Below are positions 51,535-61,528 of a stretch of 64,000 nt of DNA, in pieces. How positions within the stretch are numbered: the first letter of the stretch is position 1; the number at the start of each line of letters is the position of its first letter. Both the position numbers and the translations under genes were made by a program. The stretch spans positions 372,001 to 436,000 of the forward strand of contig NC_088174.1 of assembly GCF_028769735.1 (NCBI RefSeq). The letters are read 5' to 3'. Under the pieces are notes generated by a model. It ran no database searches. It was not told the origin of the DNA and saw nothing but the letters and a program-made list of their open reading frames with translations. This DNA comes from Zonotrichia leucophrys gambelii. Lineage: Eukaryota > Chordata > Aves > Passeriformes > Passerellidae.

Positions 51535-53329
51535 TTGAGGAAAACTTTGATGGTGTTCTTTGCCTACCATGTATTCATAGAACTCATTCAAAAGATGCAT
51601 CTTCTTTCCACCAATTGGCTCTTCCAAGAGGATATACATATTTATGGAATGAAGCATTTTCTGTCTCTTATACTTTGAAAGGGTTTTGTTCACTTTGGCT
51701 TCAGAGCCAGCAGTGCCAGGGTGCTGGCTTATGCCTGACAGTCAGTCCTCAAATGTGGGGCCCTCAAGATGCCTCATGGTCTGACCTCTCCTTGAGCTGT
51801 GTTGTTGTTGGTTTGTCCTCTGGTTGTCCCTCTGCCTTCTGACAGCCCCTCCAGGCCCATGGTGGGTTCTGGCTCCTCATCCTTCCCCATGCCTGACACT
51901 GTTGCTCTGTGTTCCGGGCTGTGGGTTGTGCCTGTCCTTGGGAATCTCTGCCCTCCCAGGGTTGTGGGTGCCTCCTGCCTTTCCTTGCTCTGGGCCTGCT
52001 GGGCTGCTCTCCCTGAGGTGCTGCTGCTGGAGCTCCCTGGCAGTGGCACCCTGTGAGCCATCCACCCTCGGGGGTCTGGCAGCCCCCACATCTGGCAGGA
52101 TGTGCAGCAGGGGTTTGCTCACCTGGCTGTCCTTAGGACAGTGAGGATCTTGGGAAGGATCTGCGCTGCTGCCAGCCCTTGGATCCTACAGCTCCAGCAG
52201 CAGGAACCAAAGAGGCAGAAGGAACTTGCTCCCTTGCAGCCACCAAGTTCCATTAGCCTCCCTCCACATAGGGAGTGATCCTCCTGCACAGGGAGGGCTT
52301 TGGGCATCATCCCCAGGGCCACAGTGACCCAAGGGGGTGACAAATGAGTCACTTTTGCTGCACAGGAGAGACAGAAACCTGAGAGGATGGAAGGTTGAGA
52401 CTGAAGGAGCAGGTGGACATCTGTGGCGTCTCCTTTCAGTTTTTTTCTCTCTTTCCTCTATTTTTGTGGTCTCATCACTGTGGGAGAATAAAATAGGATC
52501 ATTGTTGGTGGCTTACTTTTCTGACAGAAGGGATTTTTCAGGGAAGCAGGAATTCCAGTGACATTCAACTCCATTGGGGACAGCAGAGCTGCTTCCTGGG
52601 CTCCTACCAGAATGAGCTCTGGGGTTTTCTGGGGCCAGCTGGGGGGACCATGGCTGCGGAGAGCTCTGGGGCTGCTGCCAGCACTGGCTTCTTTTGCTCA
52701 CCATCACCCATCCTGCAGTGAACTCAGAGAGGGGAAATGGGGAGCTGTTCCCCTTCTACCCTCGGGCTGTGCAGCTGTGGTGGTTCCTACAGCAGAGCAT
52801 CAGAAAATGACCCCTCTATAACTCCTGGTTTGGAAGGAACCAGGAATTACTCACTGGAGAAAAATTCCTGGAAAAAGGCATTGCTTGGAGCACTGGAAAT
52901 CTTTTCCTTCTACTCTGTCTTTTTAAAGGAATAAATAAAAATAGTGGGAAATGCACAAATATGCTCCAGGCTCACTGTAGTTTGGGAAATTTTTTTATAG
53001 CAAATGTAGCACATTTAATAAGATGTCTGAAAATCACATTCTTTTAAGCTGAAAAACACACGGCCTGAACTGGGGAGTAAAATCTTGGTGTTTAACTAGG
53101 ACAGCTCCGACAAGCAGATCATGCTTAGATGACTTCAGGAAAAAAACTGTCTTGTCACAGTGAGGACGAAGTTAATAAAATATTTAAACCATTCTCAATA
53201 CTTCTGTAATGGTGCAGAAAACCAGGATAATATGCAAGTGGAGAAGAATGGCTTTGGAGAGACTGAAGGATGTAAAGACTGAAGGAGCTAAATAAGCCAT
53301 ACACATTTCTGCCAGGATGAACCTCTGTG

Positions 53330-53487
53330 ATGCCCAGAGGCTGCCCCATCCCTGGAAGTGTCCAAGGCCAGGGGCTTAGACCAGCCTGGGATAGTGGAAG
53401 GTGTCCCTGCCCATGGCAGGGGGTGGAACTGGATCAGCTTTAAGGTCTCTCCCAACCCAAACCATTCCAGGATTCCCTGATTCTAAT
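53330..53487 (+). repeat. CR1 LINE 3' fragment
   Basis: 'ggctgccccatccctggaag', 'gggatagtggaaggtgtccc', 'ccaacccaaaccattccagg' and a degenerate octamer tail (gattccctgattct) mark a sense-strand CR1 3' end. Confidence 0.92.
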
Positions 53488-54556
53488 GAATGCTTGGGGA
53501 ACTGGAGGAGCTGTCCAGATGCAAACAGCTGCCTTGGGTGCTGCTGGCCCCATCACAGCCATTGAGGCAGCAGGCAGTGCAGGGTGGTGTTAAAATGTCC
53601 CCTTCAGTCTGTTGGGTGTCCTGTGAGAGCTGCTGCCACCCTGTTGTCCACAGGTGGGGATGCCTGGTGCTCCAGCAGCCATGGGCCTCACGTGTGCCCT
53701 CTGACTGCTGGGGCCCAGGGGCTGCCCTGCCACACGTCCTGCCTCTCCGTGGCCTGGAGGTGGGTGCCAAGATCTGTCCCAAAATGTCTCGGTTGATAAG
53801 GAAGGATGCAGGAGGGGGAACACCCAAAAGTTGCTGTGCTGTGCCCTGTCACAGGAATGAAAGGAACCAGCCTTTGCTGGAAGTGTATTTGGTGGAAATG
53901 TGGAAGCTGAACTTGTCTTTGGGCAGCTCCTGGTTTTCTCTTCCAGGAACTGCAGAAATGTGCTGTGCTTTGCCAGGCTTCTGCCTTGTGCTGACTTTTG
54001 GGTGGAGCTGCACACTTAGGATGGAGGAGAAGGTCTGGTCACCCCCTGACAGGGAGGGTGTTGGCTGCCTTATTCCCATCCTTTTTCTCATAGCCAGGAA
54101 AATGGCTATTGGGAGAAAGGGGTTAAAACTGGAAGATTTGGTGAGGAGGAATACTTTTGCTCAGTGGCCTTGCAGCTGGGAATGCTAAGAACATCGGTGT
54201 GGGAAAACTCATTTATTATGCCAAGTGTTGTTCATCCTCTGCCTGTTTTGAGAAGTAGAATTCCTGTGTAGAGGTAACACACTTTGACAGACATGCGGGA
54301 GCCTCCTGCTGGGAGACAGGGAGACCATAAAAACACAGCCTTGTGATAAACTGTGTGTGCACAAAGCCCTCTGATACCCTGAGGCACGCAGCCCTGCCTG
54401 CTGGGATGAGCTGAGCCTACAGGAGCAATGTCCCCGTGTGTCTGTGCTGCCCAGCAGTGAGGTAAGGAAATGCATCTGCTCCTGGCATTTCCACTGTGGT
54501 TTGGTGTCCCCTGGTTACCTGTGTGTGCTGATTGCCACCCGAGCCCCGTGTGGGTG

Positions 54557-55315
54557 CCGAGGAGCAGCTGGTTCCATGGGAGACATGAGGAGCAGCTCCT
54601 TCCATGGGAGACGTGAGGAGCAGCTGGTTCCATGGGAGACATGAGGAGCAGCTCCTTCCATGGGAGACATGAGGAGCAGCTCCTTCCATGGGAGACATGA
54701 GGAGCAGCTCCTTCCATGGGAGACACGAGGGGCAGCTGGTTCCATAGGAGACATGAGGAGCAGCTCCTTCCCTGTGAGACATGAGGAGCAGCTCCTTCCA
54801 TGGGGGACATGAGGAGCAGCTGGTTCCATGGGAGACACGAGGAGCAGCTGGTTCCATGGGAGACACGAGGAGCAGCTCCTTCCATGGCAGACATGAGGAG
54901 CAGCTCCTTCCATGGGAGACACGAGGAGCAGCTCCTTCCATGGGAGACATGAGGAGCAGCTGGTTCCATGGGAGACACGAGGAGCAGCTGGTTCCATGGC
55001 AGACATGAGGAGCAGCTGGTTCCATGGGAGACATGAGGAGCAGCTCCTTCCATGGGAGACGTGAGGAGCAGCTGGTTCCATGGGAGACATGAGGAGCAGC
55101 TCCTTCCATGGGAGACATGAGGAGCAGCTCCTTCCATGGGAGACACGAGGGGCAGCTGGTTCCATAGGAGACATGAGGAGCAGCTCCTTCCCTGTGAGAC
55201 ATGAGGAGCAGCTCCTTCCATGGGAGACATGAGGAGCAGCTCCTTCCATGGGGGACATGAGGAGCAGCTCCTTCCATGGGAGACACGAGGAGCAGCTGGT
55301 TCCATGGCAGACGTG
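54557..55315 (+). repeat. 28-bp minisatellite, about 27 units, with higher-order structure
   Basis: The unit is of the form 'tccatgggagacatgaggag' plus 'cagctcct' or 'cagctggt'. Units start every 28 bp from 54573 to 55301. Sixty-base stretches at 54721-54780 and 55141-55200 are identical, 420 bp (15 units) apart, while units further left match at 448 bp (16 units), so a block of units was duplicated with one unit gained or lost. As 28 is one more than a multiple of three, each antisense frame cycles through all three readings and stays open. This produces overlapping antisense ORFs of 282-409 codons that are not genes. Confidence 0.97.
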
Positions 55316-57177
55316 CGTGCGTGCCGAGCTCTGGCAGCAGGGATTCTCTCCCACCACAGCCATTTCTCTTGTCCCTGCCTTGAGGAGGACAGCCGTGCCA
55401 AGGACTTCCAGGTGTCCGGGCTCTTACAGTATTTTGCCTGAAGGAATATTTTTGGAACCAAAGCCCCTGCTGCTGTTAAGTAGCACAGGGACAGGGGTAA
55501 ACAAGGAACAGGGAATGTGCACCCTGGAGCTGCACCAGGCAGCCAGACACAAACCTTGCCAAGACAGTGCTCAGACCAAGTCTGTAACTAATCAGCGACT
55601 TTGGAGAAACAACACCATTAAAGTAATTTGTGTGACTTTTCCCCCTTGTGACTTTTTCCTAGGATACTTTGATTTACTGGAGAACTAGCAGCACTCCCCG
55701 GCCCTCAGATTGTCATAGGAGCAGGAACATTTGGTCACGTTCCTGGGTAACAGAGGCCAAGGAGTGAGGCACTGGGAGGAGGTGAGTGGGACCCTAGGTC
55801 ATTCCATCAGCAGGTGATGGAGCAAGTTTTACCTGCAGCCATTTCTGTCCCTCTCATTTCTTCAGCTGAGGTGTACCCTAGAAAGGGAGGAGCTCTGCAG
55901 GCATAATTAAATGCTGGAGCTGCCACGGATGTGTGCGCTGGTAATGGTGTCCCATGGGAGTGTGGGTATGAGTGACACCTCCCCACAGGTGAGGCAGCTG
56001 CGTGACAGATTCTAAGTGTGCTTTTAGCTCACGTGGTGGCACAAGCAACAGGATTGCTCCCCAAAACCAGGCAGGTTTGGGCGATGCTGGTTGGCTCAGC
56101 CCAAGGGAAGATGCTGCAGAAGAGCCGCCAAGACACAAATCCAGGCTGTGCTGATTCGGCAGCAGCACGTGCAGTGCCTGCAAATCCCATACTCAGCTCA
56201 CCCTGTTTGCTCGAGTTTTCCTCTCAATTTAAATTCCCAAGGAAACACAAGACACAGTTTGTACTGATGCAGCCCACGCAGGAATGCTGTGTGGAGCAGC
56301 GTGGATCCCACCTGCCTGCCTGCCCCCCCAGTCCCTGCCCAGCCCAGCACAGCTGCTCCTGTGGGCTCTTGACAGTTCCTTCCTTTCTTTCATCCCATTT
56401 ACAAATTGGAGTGTTGCCACTGGAGTGGTGGATTTACCCCACTGTGGGCAGGATCCAGCCTCAGGTCGTGCCAGGCTGGGATTACCCTGTGCTTTCTGTG
56501 AGGTGGAGAGGCTGGGGCCACCCCAGCTGGGCACTGGGGACATGGCTGGAGCACTGTGTGCCCACGTAGCATGGGTGACTCCTGCCCCAGGGCTCATGGT
56601 GGCTGTGACAAACCTTCCCCTGTGCCACCTACATCCTCAGCCCTGCTCCCTGCAGGGAGCTTCCCTCCAGAGCTGCTTCCCAACTGAAGGTGAGTGTAGA
56701 AAGAGCAGTCAGGGTTTAAGCCTCATAGATCATCAGGGATTAAACCTGATTAATGGATTTGGAGCTGCTTTTTGATTGCTCACACTGATCAGGGGACATG
56801 GGGCTTGTCTCCCCACCCTCAGGTGTGTGTTGGTCGAGTGCATCCCCCTGGTCCCCGTCCCCTCCCTGCCGGGGTCACTGCCAGAGCCCCTTTGCCTGGC
56901 TCAGGCTCTGCCTCTTGACTCTTCAGCACCACCAGAGCCCCCTCACACCCCCATGCTCTGCAGAGCCACTCGGTTTCTAGGTCAGCTCTGCCAGCAGCCC
57001 CAAATGCTGGCAGAAGTTTCAGCTCTTACTCAGTCTGTTTGGCTCCAAAGTGACTTAAAATGCATTAATGTCACACATGGCAGCCCAGTGCTGTCCCTTT
57101 GTCACTTGTGCCGTTGTCTAGGGACATTCTCTGAGTAAAGCCTGGTAGCTGACTGGCTTTGTATATTTTCCCCAAAG

Positions 57178-57192
57178 TTTTTTTTTTTTTTT
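57178..57192 (+). repeat. Poly(T) tract
   Basis: A run of 15 T about 35 bp left of an antisense CR1 fragment. Confidence 0.9.
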
Positions 57193-57225
57193 CTTGGTGG
57201 TGGGAATTTAACTAAACAGATTTGT

Positions 57226-57472
57226 GGAATCACAGAAAGACTTGGTTTAAAGGAGACCTTGAGCTCATCTTGTCATACCCCTTTTCCTGAGCAGGGACAC
57301 CTTCCACTGTCCCAGGTTGCTCCAAGCCCTGTCCAGCCTGGCCTTGAACAGTACCAGAGATCCAGGGGGAGCCTCACCTGGTCTGGGCACCTGTGCCAGG
57401 GCCTGCCCACCCTGCCAGGGAACAATGTCTTCCATATATGTAACCTAAATGTCCCCTCTTCCAGTTTGACTC
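57226..57472 (-). repeat. CR1 LINE 3' fragment, antisense
   Basis: The complement of a CR1 3' end: 'ggaatcacagaaagacttgg', 'gagcagggacaccttccact', 'ccagcctggccttgaacagt' and 'taacctaaatgtcccctctt'. It is paired with the sense CR1 fragment about 150 bp to the right. Confidence 0.92.
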
Positions 57473-57614
57473 ACGTGGATGTGCTGCTGCCAGGGCTGGC
57501 AGCGAGCAGTGCCGTGGTGAGCCTTCTGTGCAGCCATGGCAGGTGGGAGTGGGAGCATCCACTGGCACAGGAGCAGTGCCAGGCTCTGACCCTGCTGGGG
57601 CCACTGAGAGGAGC

Positions 57615-57765
57615 CTGATCTGTGCAGTGCTCTCAATGCCTTGGCAGTGTGTAAGGCCAGGTGGGACAGAGCTTGGAGCACTCTGGGATAGTGGAAGATG
57701 TCCCTGCTCATGGCAAGGGGTTCTATGATATGAGCTTTATGGTCCCTTCCAAACTTCTGTGATTT
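57615..57765 (+). repeat. CR1 LINE 3' fragment
   Basis: A sense-strand CR1 end: 'ctgggatagtggaagatgtc', 'cctgctcatggcaaggggtt' and 'tatggtcccttccaaacttc', with tail 'tgtgatttt'. It is inverted relative to the copy at 57226-57472. Confidence 0.9.
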
Positions 57766-57767
57766 TA

Positions 57768-57824
57768 GTTGGTACAGCATCCTCTCCTCCAGCTGCCAGT
57801 GGAGTGAGAGGATGCTGTACCAAC
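57768..57824. repeat. Near-perfect 57-nt hairpin (inverted repeat)
   Basis: The 19 bases 57768-57786 (gttggtacagcatcctctc) are the exact reverse complement of 57806-57824. Five more pairs (57787-57791 with 57800-57804) close the stem, leaving a one-base bulge at 57805 and an 8-base loop at 57792-57799. It starts right after the tail of a CR1 fragment. Confidence 0.95.
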
Positions 57825-60785
57825 CCCACTGTCACTGTCCTGCTCCAGAATCCCCCCAGAGCAGATGGGGTTGGAATGACCCTGGTGGGAGCTACCTGCA
57901 GATCACCCTGTCCAGCTGCTGCTTCCCAGAAAGCTGTGCCAGCATTCCCGAGACAAACCACATCAGTTCCATTGTCCCCACAGTGGGTGCCTGGGGCAGC
58001 AGCTCAGTGCAGAGCTCCAGGAGAGGGGACATGGGTGGAGGTTCCCACAGCTCCAGTGCGATTACAGCTGTCTCATGCTATCAACAACAATAAAAAAAGA
58101 GCAACTGCCTCCGGAGCTCCATGGCAGACTCCTGATGCCCTGGGCAATATCCTGGTGATGTCTGGCTTCCCTGTGCTGCTCCAAAACAAGTCAGAGGACA
58201 GCCAGCAGGAATTGTGCCCCATGCTGGGACCTGGCAGCACATCCTCAGCCCCAAGGGCTTGACTGTGCATCCTGAGCATGGCAGCGATCCCGACAGGATC
58301 ATTCCCTGCCCTGTCCAGGTGAGGCTGGGGAATGCTGGTGCCTTCCAGGAACTGGTTTTCCTGACACTTTGGCATGCATTTTGAGCTGGGTTTGACTTGG
58401 TCCTGTGTGCCTGCACGTGGGTTTGTGGATGCACGCATGATATGTGTTTGTGGTGCGCAGGAGGATTGGGGCAGGGATTCGCCTCCGTTACTGGAAGTGA
58501 TTATAGATGAACAGGGGCAATGAGAAAAGCCCTGAGTAAATCACTGGAAGTATCACTCTCCAGTTTTGGCTGCCTTCCCATGAAGATAAATGCAGAAACC
58601 TCTCTGGGGTTAGGCAGAGCCAAAGGACACCCTCCCTGCCATTGTGCCAGGCTGAATCTCTCACCCCTCAGAGCAGTGCTGAGGGATGGAGCAGATACCC
58701 ACCACCCCTGCATTCCCAGGGCTTTCCCCAGCTCCAGGGTTCTCCAGGTCCTCCCATCCCACACCCGCAAGTTCATGGCACTGGAGGAGATCTGAGGCTT
58801 GCATGGCCCAAACCCCTGGGGGCTTGGAGTCCCCTCAGGTCTGTGTGACATGTGGGGAGCCTGTTCTTTGGCCACCTGTTTGGGGCTCAGAGCCTGCTCT
58901 ATTCCATCTCTCCGCTGGTTAAAGCCACGAGGCTGACAGCATTTCTCAGAGTGACCGAGCTGCCAGACTGGTGCATGGGCTGGGGACTGGCCATGGAGGG
59001 CAGCTGTGGCCAGGTACAGGCAAGGTTGTGTTTGCACAGGGACCAGGAGGACACCAAGTATTTATACTTCCTGAAGTGGTCTTGAGCCCGCAGCCTTGAT
59101 GGATTCTTCAAACAGAGAAATAAATCTTTAGTTTAGTTCAACCGCTTGTTTGGTATTTGGAGGAAAAAGAGTTGTGTCCCATTGTGCCCATAACTGAAGG
59201 AACATGAGCATTGGTACTTGCAGGTCAGTGCTGTGTGATTACTCTCCTCTGGTGGACAGTGTAATTAAGCATTTATTGTGTATCTGGTGACTGGCAGGTG
59301 AGGGGGTGCAGGTGCTGAGCTGCTCTGCTGGAGTTGTGGCAGGGTTGGATCCTGTGTGTCCCTGACACTCGGCATGGGGGAGGCTCAGCCCTGTCCCAGG
59401 GTGCCTGGGCACTTCCCTCTCTGCTGCTGCTGTCCCTGCTGACCCAGGCCCTCCTCCCCACTCAGCACCAGTGACTCCTGCTCAAGGCCTTGTTATCACT
59501 TTTTCTCACTTGTCTCCCCTGTTGTAGAGAAATCACCTATTTGTATTTCAGGAGAGAAGGTGGAGGTTGGTGGAAATGACGGGCATTTTATAAAGCAATT
59601 AAAACCCAACCCCTGTAATTGCTGCAATTTATATACACCTACAAAATAACCAGCTGGTGTGATCCAGGCTTCAAGCCCATTTTATTAATTTCAGCACATC
59701 AAACAGATGGAAACATTCCATCTATGTTTTCCTGGGATGCAGAGGGGTTGGCAGTGAGGGTCTGTGGGTGCACTGAGGGGCAGGGGAGCAGCAAAGAGCT
59801 GTGGAACCATGGCTGACACCAGTACAGCACCTCTGATTGCCTCAGCATTGCACAGAGGATGTGTGATGAAGGGCTTGGTGCTCAGGGACAGGCTTTGTGT
59901 GTGTTTGTGGATGAGAGGAGTGATGCCATCCCCTAGAAAACTTGGGATGCTGCAAATGGGGTGTGGGCACGCGTGCTTCAAAGCTGTACCCCAGCCCCCC
60001 GCCCTGCCCTCCATCACAGCCTGGAAGATTAAAGCAGATCGGTGCGAGTTCAAAGCTGCAACCTCAGTGCAGCCACACTGGTGATGAGGGAGGTAATTAG
60101 CAAGTGAAATATTCGTTGCTGTAGTGAAATGATGTTTATAATATTGGGTTATGAGGAGAGGGGGGTGGGAGCAGCTGGCTTTTCCATTATCCGTACAGCC
60201 CCACTCTGCAAACCCTTCTAGCATAACCAAGGCTCTCTGGGTTTTATTCCATTTCTCCAGCCTGTTCCTGCATTCTGCCTTGCTTGCCCTTGGCCAGCAA
60301 TTTTCAGGGTTGCAAATGAGCTTGGGATATTTTAGGAGCCGGTGGTTTTCCAGGAATGAGTGCTCTGCCTGTGCTCTGTGCCTGTAATTCAAGTTCTCCT
60401 GGCTCAGTAGCCCCCAGTTACCCACGTGTACAGAGAGGGGCCGTGTTTATGGGCCTGCTGGAGTCAGATGAAAGCCTCAGACTGCAGTTCCTACCTGCAG
60501 ATGAATGAACCACCTCAGGGACCCTCTTCCAGCCCTGGAGTTTAAAATATTAATAGGATATCATTTCCTGACAAGCACTGCAACAAGTAGGGAGTGCTTT
60601 GTTGTAAAGCATTCCCGTTAGCAGAGCACGTGGAACTGGCAATGCTGTGTCTCTGGAATTGTTAACACCCAGAAACTGTGTTCCCCCCATGGCCACAGGT
60701 ATCAATATCCCCTCAAATGGGGTCTTCATGGGTGCTTCACTGGATGCCCTCCTTCTCCCAGAGCAGTGGGCCCCAGAGCAGGCCC

Positions 60786-60960
60786 TGCATCCCTGTCCTC
60801 TCATGATCTGCTGGCAGAGATCTGCTGGCCATGGGCCACTGGTCATGACTGCCTGGTCAAGAGCTGCTGGCTGGGATCCACCAGCCATGATCCACTGCTC
60901 GTAATCTTCTGGCCCAGATCCAGTGGCTGTGATCTGCTGGCGGAGGTCTGCTCTGGTGAG
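60786..60960 (+). repeat. Degenerate ~20-bp tandem repeat
   Basis: Repeated 'tgatctgctggcagag' variants (gatctgctggccat, gagctgctggctgg, atccactgctcgt, gatctgctggcgga) at roughly 20-bp spacing. Clearly repetitive but strongly decayed. Confidence 0.6.
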
Positions 60961-61432
60961 CAAAGGGCAGCGTGGCCGGGGAATGAAAGCCAGCACAGTG
61001 CAGCTGAGCTCTCCCTGCCTGTGCCATTGTAGCTCCAGCTGAAGTGGTTGGCAGGGAAGACATCCCTCTCCCGTGGCTCGTCAGGCTTTTGTTCATCTCC
61101 CTCACCCTGTGCAGAACAAAATTGGTGATGAAAATAGTCAAAATTTGCTCTTCAAAGGAGTGGCAAAGGGCAGGCACCCATGCTGTACTGTCCAGCTGGT
61201 GACAGCTCAGGGTCACCGCAGTGCTGGGCTCGGTGTCTCTCGTGTGGCACAGCCCCTGGCACGGGCCAGAGCTGCCCAGGAGCCCCAGGGTCTTTGCCCA
61301 AGGTTATTCCAGTGTCCCTCCCTCAAGCAGTGTGCTTGGTGGCAGAGGGTCTCAGCTGCTGGCAGGGAACTGGGGACACTCCAGCTTTGCTGATCTCTGT
61401 TTTTCCTCTTTCTCCCATTTCTGGACCTGCAG

Positions 61433-61528
61433 CAAACCCTGGAGACAAATCTCACCAACCTGGTTAAACGCAACAGCGAGCTGGAAAACCAGATGGCCAA
61501 GCTGATACAGATCTGCCAGCAAGTGGAG
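61433..61528 (+). CDS. MID2: MID2 (TRIM1) coding exon 2: start of the coiled coil
   Basis: These 96 bases encode residues 223-254, reading [18 protein letters not shown] and then [14 protein letters not shown], the start of the MID2 coiled coil that drives dimerisation of TRIM ligases. The exon is phase 0 at both ends. The acceptor follows a long pyrimidine tract (AG at 61431-61432) and the donor is GTGGGT at 61529. A 96-bp second coding exon directly after the B-box exon is the known MID1/MID2 structure. Leucine and isoleucine spacing supports a heptad pattern. There is no ATG, so it is visible only as a spliced exon. The [16 protein letters not shown] stretch, as recalled, fits MID2 better than MID1. 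Confidence 0.95.

Noticed and set aside
51148..51693. Leu/Ser/Pro-rich and Arg/Glu/Gly-rich ORFs
   Set aside because: Translations of the (CTCCT)n tract.
54232..55461. Antisense ORFs of 409, 289 and 282 codons with Cys/Ser/Met/Glu-rich repeats
   Set aside because: All three run through the 28-bp minisatellite. Because the unit is not a multiple of three and lacks antisense stops, every antisense frame stays open.
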